The position numbers and the translations under genes were made by a program. Below the pieces are notes generated by a model. It saw only the letters and a program-made list of their open reading frames with translations, did not search any database and was not told the origin of the DNA. Below, in pieces: positions 8,257-15,101 of a stretch of 26,160 nucleotides of DNA. Every line of letters begins with the position of its first letter. The first letter of the stretch is position 1. Origin of the DNA: a virus. The stretch lies in the IMG/VR virus record IMGVR_UViG_3300010354_000549, positions 1 to 26,160 of that record; one strand, 5' to 3'.

Positions 8257-11200
8257 CAGCCAGCTTCGCCTCTTCTCGCGTCACCATAAAATTTGGGAAA
8301 TACTTTAGCCACCGCTTCTGCTATCTCTTGCGGATCAGCATCTGTTCTTACGTTGACTGAAACACTAATACTTCCGGCAGCACCGGGTAATGCTGACAAT
8401 GGGCGACCACTATGGAATTCTTTGTAAAAACTTCTAATAGCCTTTTCGTACACTTTAGGATCCCCAGTAAAATAGCCTCCTCTTCGGAGAGCATCTACGA
8501 ATCCCTCTGGATTACCGGCTTTGGCAGCTTCTAAGGCACCTGGCCATTGTTTTGTTAATCGATTAACATAATCCTGAGCTCCTGCTAACGGCGTATCAAA
8601 AGCTCTAAAACGATCTCTAATCGTATGCTTCGAGGCACCATAACCCTCATCTGTACGCAGTACAGTAGTTTGACCAGTATACCCCTTTCCAGGTTTTACT
8701 CCTCCGAAATTATAATTATACATGTCTACTCCCTTACGGGTCTCATGGGCCCAGTGAGCTAATAACATATCAACCAGCGGAGAGTTCGCCCCAGGTCCTA
8801 CGCCCAGAGCTCCTTCTATCGCTGTTTTGGCTTCACCAGGCTTCATCTGTGTAGTTTTAGCGGGGACGTCTGTAGGCATAGCCGGAGTTTTGGGAGGAGT
8901 GGTACCTTTGATTTGTATAGGACCGGTAGACATAACACCACTTCGCATTTGCGTTAGTTTTAATGCAGATAACATGGCCATATACATAGGTTTGTTTAAT
9001 TCTAGTAAATCTCTTAAATCAGCCAGGTAAGGGGTAACGTCCTCACCAGTATCCTTCTTCATCTTCTCAAACGTCTGCTTTACGCGATCGGCCTGGTCAC
9101 CATGACCCATATTTATAAGTTTCTGCTCCATATCAGGAACAAACTTAGCGAATGCATTCTTAAAATCCTGGAGTGATATTTGAGAAGCATCTACTCCCAT
9201 CGTATTTAAACTAGATTTTGAAATGGGAGCCCCACCCTCCATGATCAGCGCCGGTAACTTGCGGTTGAAATCGGCAAATTCAGTAGATCTACGACCTAGA
9301 TCTCCGCCATATTCAGTGAAAGTCTTAACCGAATTGGCCAATGCCATGCGGAGTTTTTCATCATCGTCCTCAAATCCGAATAGCTTACGGACCGCTGATC
9401 GCAGGTATTCATAGATAGAATTTATACTATTTAACAATTTCTCCAACATAGAACGTAAATAACCTTGGAGGTAATCTCCTATACTTTGCGTTTCACTGAT
9501 ATGCGTCTTAGTCAGTCCCTCAAGCGTAGGCAAATCAGTAGGCGCTCCTTGGGGGGCCTTTAATAATGCATCCGTAATTACACTTTCTAATGCTCCTCGA
9601 CTTCTTTCGTCTTTTTCTAATTGTTTAACTAATTTCTTTACCTCCTCCGGAGTTGCTTTCATATTTGGGTTGAGTTGCTTTAACGCTGCGAAGACCGATT
9701 CCTGTACCTCAGAGTCTTTGTCTGTAAGTTTACCATTCAGTTTCAAAGCCTCTATAACGGAGCTTACTCTAATATTAAACTCGTTGACGGCAGAAAAAAC
9801 CTCTTTAGGGATTTCAGGGAAGACTGCCTGCCTTCTCAAAGCCCCGGTACCCACCATAGACGTTCCGCCAAATTTCTTGGACAACTCGTTTAAAATCATG
9901 AGTTGAGTTCTGATATTGGGTAGTTCTTGGGTTAAGAAGGACGCTATATCAGGCATCGCCGCACTGCGTTTTGCAGTCTCATCCATACCGGATTTCATAG
10001 TTTTATTTATATTTTGCATAGCTTCAGCAGTCATAGCGAAAGTCTTAACGGTATCTATTTCCGCGGGAGATTTACCCTTTGCTAACATGTCGGCTACTAT
10101 CCGACCCAAAATCTGTTTAATGTTGGGAGATGTAGCTAATGCCTTTATTCCTTCCCCAAATTGATCTACCATATCTTGTAGTCGTCGATCGAATATCTTT
10201 GATATGATGTCTATATCCATTGGCTTTGAAACATCTGTTGGTGATAAAGTAAGCTTCGCCGCTAAAGGAAGGGCTTCTTGTACGCTCCCAAAGCTCAAAG
10301 ACTTGCCCGCCAAAGATTGCATGGCCTCTTGAAACCGTTTTGGGTCCATAGTACGACTCAACGCCTTAAACAGGCCTAAGGTTTCACCCAAACGGTTATT
10401 ATAAGTTCCAATGTTAGGAAGTACATCCTTGAATACGCTAAAAAACTTAGAAGTTTGTATACCACCACGAATGGCCACATCAACAAGGCCATTCATGGCG
10501 TCAGTCACAGAGTTGGTCGACATGGCGAGTTGATATTTAAAATGATTCTGAAGTTCAGTTATATCCCCAATAGTAGTACCCAATCCTTTACTATAGGTCT
10601 GCAAAGAAGTAACAAGCTTCACTACAACCTGATCCACATTCGGTTTGTTTAGTATATCCGTAGCACCCTGAATGAATGAGTTATACATGCTACTTATGTG
10701 CATGTTCATAGCATCCATGGCTTCTTCGGATGTCATACCAAGCTTTAGCCATTCAGTATTATTATCTATCATAGCCCCACGTAAGGATTTTAACGTGGAT
10801 ACATAAGAACGAGATACATTCCCTTGGGCAGCTACTAGATCGCCCGCTAAAGGTATACCTTTTGTCATAGCCAGATTGAATTTAGCAGTCTGCTCGCTGG
10901 CCATCATTATCAATTTGGCCAGCATCATTATTCCGCCAGCTGCAATACTAAGCGTAGAGTTTACTTCTGCAAAACTCCTAGATACTTCTACTAAGGATCT
11001 CGTCAGTTCTTTATGTCTACTACTCCCTTCTTCGTGCTGAGCCATTTCGGCTCTAATGCCAGCCATTTTACCTAGGGCCTCTTGAGCTCTTTTCTTTAAG
11101 AACTTGTCCGAAATTTCCTTAGACATTTTGGAACCGAAATTACGGAACTGACCTGCGAAGAGATCTTCTAGTCCATCAGCCGTCGCCTTAAAACTTTTGG

Positions 11201-11705
11201 TTACTTCATCTATATCATGAGCAGCCAAGTGTTCAATGCGATCTTGAAGCTGCTTCGTAATAGATACTTGTTCCTCGAGCTGTTTTATAATCAACGCCCG
11301 CGCTCGATTTTCTTGAACATAACCTTGATATGTGGTTACTACTTCTTTCTCTAAATCTTTTAAAGCTTCTGACGCCGCTTTCTCATCCTCTGTGGTGGTG
11401 GCTTTTAATAATTTGTCCTGGGCTTCCTCTACTTGTTTGTATAATTCCCCCATCTTTTTGTCATATTCTTGAAATTTTTTCTTAGTATCCTCCATAGATC
11501 CTTTGACCTGTTTGGAGTATACTTCCATAGCAGCGACATATGTTTTAACGTCCGCTGTGGATTTATTAATCATTTGAGCCGTTTCTCTAACGACTCTTGT
11601 CGAAGCGTTCGCCTGTTTCTGTATATGACGAGTTAGACTACTAACTTGCTGGGTTATAGCATTAGTAACCTTAGGGCTTATACCTTGAGGAGCTCCGATC
11701 GGCAT
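8256..11705 (-). CDS. Tape measure protein with C-terminal glucosaminidase domain
   Basis: This 1149-residue protein is the tail-length ruler, threaded inside the tube and probably released into the envelope. Residues 10-250 are Lys/Glu/Gln-rich coiled coil. A hydrophobic segment at about 253-270 (with IAAGGIMMLAKLIMM) could cross or insert in a membrane. The middle is mostly helical. Residues about 955-1098 look like a muramidase/glucosaminidase of the FlgJ C-terminal (GH73) type, with the candidate catalytic Glu988 in AHWAHETRKG and a YNYNFGGVK motif at 996-1004. A short beta tail (1113-1149) ends the protein. The start overlaps the upstream gene by 35 bases and has only a weak AG-rich ribosome site. 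It is followed by the baseplate genes, as expected for a tape measure. Confidence 0.9.
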   Translation of the reverse strand: MPIGAPQGISPKVTNAITQQVSSLTRHIQKQANASTRVVRETAQMINKSTADVKTYVAAMEVYSKQVKGSMEDTKKKFQEYDKKMGELYKQVEEAQDKLLKATTTEDEKAASEALKDLEKEVVTTYQGYVQENRARALIIKQLEEQVSITKQLQDRIEHLAAHDIDEVTKSFKATADGLEDLFAGQFRNFGSKMSKEISDKFLKKRAQEALGKMAGIRAEMAQHEEGSSRHKELTRSLVEVSRSFAEVNSTLSIAAGGIMMLAKLIMMASEQTAKFNLAMTKGIPLAGDLVAAQGNVSRSYVSTLKSLRGAMIDNNTEWLKLGMTSEEAMDAMNMHISSMYNSFIQGATDILNKPNVDQVVVKLVTSLQTYSKGLGTTIGDITELQNHFKYQLAMSTNSVTDAMNGLVDVAIRGGIQTSKFFSVFKDVLPNIGTYNNRLGETLGLFKALSRTMDPKRFQEAMQSLAGKSLSFGSVQEALPLAAKLTLSPTDVSKPMDIDIISKIFDRRLQDMVDQFGEGIKALATSPNIKQILGRIVADMLAKGKSPAEIDTVKTFAMTAEAMQNINKTMKSGMDETAKRSAAMPDIASFLTQELPNIRTQLMILNELSKKFGGTSMVGTGALRRQAVFPEIPKEVFSAVNEFNIRVSSVIEALKLNGKLTDKDSEVQESVFAALKQLNPNMKATPEEVKKLVKQLEKDERSRGALESVITDALLKAPQGAPTDLPTLEGLTKTHISETQSIGDYLQGYLRSMLEKLLNSINSIYEYLRSAVRKLFGFEDDDEKLRMALANSVKTFTEYGGDLGRRSTEFADFNRKLPALIMEGGAPISKSSLNTMGVDASQISLQDFKNAFAKFVPDMEQKLINMGHGDQADRVKQTFEKMKKDTGEDVTPYLADLRDLLELNKPMYMAMLSALKLTQMRSGVMSTGPIQIKGTTPPKTPAMPTDVPAKTTQMKPGEAKTAIEGALGVGPGANSPLVDMLLAHWAHETRKGVDMYNYNFGGVKPGKGYTGQTTVLRTDEGYGASKHTIRDRFRAFDTPLAGAQDYVNRLTKQWPGALEAAKAGNPEGFVDALRRGGYFTGDPKVYEKAIRSFYKEFHSGRPLSALPGAAGSISVSVNVRTDADPQEIAEAVAKVFPKFYGDARRGEAG
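8412..8843 (-). other. Peptidoglycan-hydrolase domain inside the tape measure gene
   Basis: This segment encodes residues about 955-1098 of the tape measure protein. The pattern of a helix with HETRKG, then YNYNFGG, a strand-rich TTVLRTDEG stretch, 'DRFRAFDTPLAGAQDYV' and 'YFTGDPKVYEKAI' follows the layout of endo-beta-N-acetylglucosaminidase domains of FlgJ type. It would cut peptidoglycan locally during DNA delivery. Glu988 is the likely acid residue. The assignment rests on motif recognition only. Confidence 0.8.
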
Positions 11706-12795
11706 CTTCTAACCCATTTTCTTCTAAATCGGTACGTAGTTTACTTAGACGCTGAATTAAATTTCCATCAGTAACAGGGCCCAAAGATTTAGAACCCTCT
11801 GGGATTAAACTACTCAAAGAACGAACACTCGCGGTTCTAGAAGCAGCTAGATCCCTCGCTTTCTGTTCTTCTTGCATCTTCCTTGAATATTCTTCTATAA
11901 TCTTATCGTGCTCGTCCATCTCACCGGACAACGCTATAGATAACTCTTTAGCCAGTTCCTGGGCAGTATCAGATTTCAAATGGCGGACCACACGAGCTCT
12001 TCGCCCATCAGATAAAGTTATGATTTTGTCGGCATCTTTAGTAGACGTGGTATCTTTATTGTTTAAATAAGCATAAATGGCCGCGCTCTTAAGTTCTTCA
12101 AGTTCACGTTTTTCATTCGCTATACGGGTCTTGTCTTGTTCATGGACCCGATTCATTTCTTTGCCCACAAAGGCTCCTGCTATAAACTTAGAATTTACCC
12201 AGTCTTGTTCAGCTTGATCTTTACGATCCAGGACATGGGAAACCGATAAAAAAGTCCTTTGAGCAGTGTTTAACCCCAACTTTTCAGTACCAGGAATTCC
12301 CGTATACTTAACTTCATTTATGCTTCCCATTCTCAATGAATACCACTTTATCCGGGTTTTACTCTCTTGAGCGTAGAATTCCACCAAAGGATATAACCTA
12401 ACTGCCTTGTTATTTAACTTCGACAGTTCTTTGACCATCAATGACTTCTCTGCCGAAGTGAACTTAGATACTACCTTTACAATTCTGTTTATAGATTCGG
12501 GTCTCTTATCAATAAGATTCTCCCCATTTATCATGAATATAGAATATGCAATAAAATAATCTTCATATAAATATTTATTTTTTAGACCTATGGGTCCGGG
12601 TACACGCATATAGTCTATGAGTGTCATCTCGGACCCGTTAATTGTTTTGAATACAAAATGGAACCCCTTCACATTCGCATGTGAAGTCAGGAATCCATTA
12701 TATAATAATTTTTCTAACTCCGAATATACCTCATAACCAAATGGATCCTGATAATTTACAGGAATTTCTATATTTATTTTATCTGAATCGGTCAT
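11671..12795 (-). CDS. Unknown protein in the tail-assembly-chaperone position (second gene)
   Basis: The 374-residue product begins with an acidic/beta part (residues 1-60), continues through a Lys/Tyr-rich middle, and ends in a long charged helix (about 215-320), which could form a coiled coil, before a Ser/Leu-rich tail. The ATG at 12795 overlaps the previous gene by 17 bases in another frame, and its own end overlaps the tape measure start by 35 bases. Many phages place one or two tail assembly chaperones between tube and tape measure; these bind the tape measure before tube polymerisation. I assign the role by position only. No domain is recognised. Confidence 0.65.
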   Translation of the reverse strand: MTDSDKINIEIPVNYQDPFGYEVYSELEKLLYNGFLTSHANVKGFHFVFKTINGSEMTLIDYMRVPGPIGLKNKYLYEDYFIAYSIFMINGENLIDKRPESINRIVKVVSKFTSAEKSLMVKELSKLNNKAVRLYPLVEFYAQESKTRIKWYSLRMGSINEVKYTGIPGTEKLGLNTAQRTFLSVSHVLDRKDQAEQDWVNSKFIAGAFVGKEMNRVHEQDKTRIANEKRELEELKSAAIYAYLNNKDTTSTKDADKIITLSDGRRARVVRHLKSDTAQELAKELSIALSGEMDEHDKIIEEYSRKMQEEQKARDLAASRTASVRSLSSLIPEGSKSLGPVTDGNLIQRLSKLRTDLEENGLEDADRSSSRYKP

Positions 12796-13390
12796 TTATC
12801 ACCATCTTTGGCTCTTCTTTTACCCCAGAAGAAGACTCAAGAGGTGAGTCAGTACTCAAGCCTGGTTCAACCCCGGAAGCTTTTTCCTGAGGTAAAGAAG
12901 CCGCTTTCTCAGCCATCGATTGTTTTAGCTTACTTACTTTTTCTTCCGCTTCCGTAAGTTCCTCTTGAACAGAGTTCATGGATTCGAATTTAACATTTGC
13001 TAGATTTTGACGCTGGAATTCATCCATCAAATCCGCATAAACGGTGAATATATCATCCACATATTGACCACCCCAATCACCGAGTTTATGATATAAATAC
13101 CTGTCAAATGTGGTCTTAGTGTTGTTTAGACCTGGAAAAACAGCGCCCCTCTTTAAATATCCGGAAAAATCTTTGTCTTCGATTCCCACTATTGCAAAGC
13201 TTAAGGTAAGACGTTTGGAATCGCTTAATCCAGATATGCCGTTACCACTGGTAAGTACCTCAGTAACCTTCTCTTGGGCCACGAATGAAATAGGGGAGAG
13301 CCAAATCAAACGCTCCCCGATCTTTCTTTTCCACACCACATTAGACCCGACAGAATCTAACAGCGATTCGAGTTCTTCCAGATTATCCAT
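12779..13390 (-). CDS. Probable tail assembly chaperone (first gene)
   Basis: This 203-residue protein lies just after the tube gene and its hairpin. Residues 1-125 are a compact mixed helix/strand domain containing WKRKIGERLIWLSPISF and a 'LSFAIVGIEDKDFSGYL' segment, a pattern reminiscent of phage tail chaperones that carry the sentence 'lsfsi..idg.d'. Residues 128-165 form a charged helix, and the C-terminal 40 residues are a disordered Pro/Ser/Glu-rich tail. The start ATG has only a weak GA-rich ribosome site. The next gene overlaps in the +1 frame, and I see no slippery heptamer, so re-initiation is more likely than frameshifting. The chaperone role is inferred from position and general composition. 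Confidence 0.65.
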   Translation of the reverse strand: MDNLEELESLLDSVGSNVVWKRKIGERLIWLSPISFVAQEKVTEVLTSGNGISGLSDSKRLTLSFAIVGIEDKDFSGYLKRGAVFPGLNNTKTTFDRYLYHKLGDWGGQYVDDIFTVYADLMDEFQRQNLANVKFESMNSVQEELTEAEEKVSKLKQSMAEKAASLPQEKASGVEPGLSTDSPLESSSGVKEEPKMVINDRFR

Positions 13391-13404
13391 ACCATCACAA
13401 TACT

Positions 13405-13440
13405 ATTTGGCGGCGTGAACCCCAGTCCACGCCGCCAAAT
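13405..13440 (-). terminator. Strong 13-bp hairpin between tube gene and chaperone gene
   Basis: A perfect inverted repeat, ATTTGGCGGCGTG at 13405-13417 and its complement at 13428-13440, encloses a 10-base loop. It lies in the 70-base gap between the tube stop (13461) and the next start (13390). On the transcribed strand the stem is followed by AGTATTGTGATGG, with no uridine run, so it does not look like a standard intrinsic terminator. It may instead act as a partial terminator or protect the 3' end of an abundant tube message, allowing more tube than tape measure to be made. Confidence 0.6.
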
Positions 13441-13460
13441 GATCGAGTCTTTACGATATC

Positions 13461-14108
13461 TTAGGCAGACTTATAAATCTGTGACCCGGGGTTACCGAAA
13501 TCAGTTATGTAGCTATACTTGTCAGTCGCCACGGTCCAAACGTTCTGTCCGTTAGTTATATCGGTAGAACGAGCACTGCAATTTTCCATGACGATGGCTG
13601 AGTCCGAAGTGAAACTCACGTCGTAAGATTCTAACCAACACCCTAGGAAGTAGGTAACTATTACATCATTACCGGTTACTGCACTATTTAAAGTATCAGG
13701 ACTTATACCAGCACTATTACGTGACAAGTCTGAAACGATTAACTCATTTTGTATATCGAACGGCCAACGATGGTGTCGCAGTGAACGCATGAGACCTTGT
13801 CTGTCTGCGCTCTTGTAACCTAACATTCTAAATATGTTACTCGTATAAAGTAAAGCGCGGTTAATGGTTAAACTAGCTGCATCGGTTACACCAGGCACCA
13901 ACTCAGCGATTTTATCGCCATACCCAATACCACGCACTGGGTCTACTGCACGGTTTTCCGAATAACTAAACGTGTTTATAACACCCACCTGGGCCAACTG
14001 AGTCCCATCAGGTCGTGTCATAACACGATTTTTCTGAGAGATAGCCACCGCAGTCTCTGGTGAGACATTGGTACGTAGTAAATGAGGGTTCTCTAGAACT
14101 GTTGCCAT
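13461..14108 (-). CDS. Tail tube protein
   Basis: The 215-residue product has the size and features of a contractile-tail tube subunit: an extended N-terminus, strand-rich core with a 'GDKIAELVPGVTDAASLTINRALLY' type stretch (about 65-90), a HHRWPFDIQNELIV segment in the middle, and a C-terminal run of strands (LESYDVSFTSDSAIVMENC). Hexameric rings of this protein would form the inner conduit surrounded by sheath. ATG at 14108 has a good ribosome site, AGAAGG at 14114-14119, five bases upstream, fitting strong expression. It precedes chaperone and tape measure genes, the usual order. The sheath gene, however, is not adjacent but lies three genes upstream. Identity rests on size, context and fold pattern, not on a diagnostic motif. 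Confidence 0.75.
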   Translation of the reverse strand: MATVLENPHLLRTNVSPETAVAISQKNRVMTRPDGTQLAQVGVINTFSYSENRAVDPVRGIGYGDKIAELVPGVTDAASLTINRALLYTSNIFRMLGYKSADRQGLMRSLRHHRWPFDIQNELIVSDLSRNSAGISPDTLNSAVTGNDVIVTYFLGCWLESYDVSFTSDSAIVMENCSARSTDITNGQNVWTVATDKYSYITDFGNPGSQIYKSA

Positions 14109-14150
14109 GGCTACCTTCTGTAATAACTATGGATTATAAACAAGTCATAT

Positions 14151-14573
14151 TCAAATCAGTCTAGAAGCTATCTTAAACAAGATACTAGATACCTTCACGA
14201 CTTGACCACCTCTCATTTCAATGTCGAGACCCACTGTTTGAGCCAATAAGCGAGTTTCGGTATCAGACCACTTGCCTACATCTTCAATAAGCTTACCTTT
14301 TGCGTCCAGAAATGTTTTAGGTCGTCTTATGACGCAGTTAAAGGTAAGCACATGATGCTTTTGCCGGTCATCAGACGTGATCTCCTCAACAGATCTCGGA
14401 ACTGCTGACTCTAATTTTATCTCTCCGGGAGATTTAACTAACCACTTCTCCCCGTCCTTGAAGAAGAAAGGACGGGTTAAATCAAGCTTTAGATCAGAAT
14501 GTGGTATTACTACTGTGTTAGGCATCGGATACTTTTTCGCCCAGACCGTTAGATCTGGGCGATCGAATGTCAC
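14151..14573 (-). CDS. Unknown 140-residue protein between AAA+ ATPase and tube genes
   Basis: This protein starts with GTG at 14573 in a GTGA overlap with the preceding stop, so it is probably translated by coupling. An internal ATG 16 codons later lacks a ribosome site. It reads as a small alternating strand/helix protein, with a basic-aromatic N-terminus (WAKKYP), 'FFFKDGEKWLVKSPGEIKLE' in the first third, and a C-terminal helix ending in KIASRLI. No cysteine motif, signal or membrane segment except one Cys near residue 80. I do not recognise it. Its place beside tube and AAA+ genes suggests a tail assembly or tail-end role. The coding sequence contains two perfect stem-loops, reported separately. 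Confidence 0.65.
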   Translation of the reverse strand: MTFDRPDLTVWAKKYPMPNTVVIPHSDLKLDLTRPFFFKDGEKWLVKSPGEIKLESAVPRSVEEITSDDRQKHHVLTFNCVIRRPKTFLDAKGKLIEDVGKWSDTETRLLAQTVGLDIEMRGGQVVKVSSILFKIASRLI

Positions 14574-15070
14574 TTGGATTCGCTATGGTGACCCTTACCG
14601 CGACGATCAAAGTAAAAAGTAGAGTTCTTACTTTGATCGCCATAAAGACTGTGAACAGCTTTTTGGATCTCTTCCAATGGACGATCCAAATCCTCCACAG
14701 TATCACACAAAGCGAAAACACCTGCGGTCTTTTCTACTAAGGACGCTACCTTTGGACGAACTGCCACATTTTGTGGACGAGCTGCTACCTTAATGGCGGA
14801 GTGAAGTCCCTCAAGGATGTCCATTATACGCTCATAATTACGAGCAGTGGTAGCAGCAGCCTTATAAAGGCGACCCACCGCATCGGCCGCTTGGATCATG
14901 TCCGATGAAGCCAAATCGTTGGTGGCCGGTTTAGGCTCAGAAGCCACCTTCTCGATCGCCGAAATACCATCAGCGACCTCAGAAAGTCGATCCAAAACCG
15001 ACTTTTTCATCGGGTCGGTAGAGGCAAGAGCAGCGACCTTGGCCTTGAGATTCTCAACAACTGTATTCAT
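14570..15070 (-). CDS. Unknown helical 166-residue protein
   Basis: The product is predicted mostly helical: residues 1-45 (LKAKVAALAS...LDRLSEVADGISAIEKV) and about 58-100 and 115-142 form amphipathic helices. The C-terminal 24 residues turn polar and basic, with FYFDRRGKGHHSESK at the end. It has a single Cys (about residue 122). ATG at 15070 lies below a small hairpin whose loop holds an AGG of the possible ribosome site. It follows the AAA+ gene by 31 bases and overlaps the next gene by four. An adaptor or helper for the neighbouring ATPase or a tail assembly factor is possible, but nothing in the sequence proves it. Confidence 0.65.
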   Translation of the reverse strand: MNTVVENLKAKVAALASTDPMKKSVLDRLSEVADGISAIEKVASEPKPATNDLASSDMIQAADAVGRLYKAAATTARNYERIMDILEGLHSAIKVAARPQNVAVRPKVASLVEKTAGVFALCDTVEDLDRPLEEIQKAVHSLYGDQSKNSTFYFDRRGKGHHSESK

Positions 15071-15075
15071 GATAT

Positions 15076-15090
15076 CTTAGTCCTACTAAG
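15076..15090 (-). promoter_or_regulatory. Small hairpin presenting the ribosome site of the 166-residue gene
   Basis: On the transcribed strand CTTAGT-AGG-ACTAAG forms a perfect 6-bp stem with a three-base loop. The loop and the next base give AGGA, the only Shine-Dalgarno-like sequence before ATG at 15070. The hairpin could therefore limit or expose ribosome entry. Spacing of about ten bases to the ATG is slightly long. Confidence 0.35.
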
Positions 15091-15101
15091 CTAATAAACC
15101 C

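Noticed and set aside
12779-12795. Possible programmed frameshift joining the two chaperone-position genes, as in lambda G-GT
   Set aside because: The downstream gene is in the +1 frame, not -1, no slippery heptamer is seen in the overlap, and an ATG is present for independent initiation.
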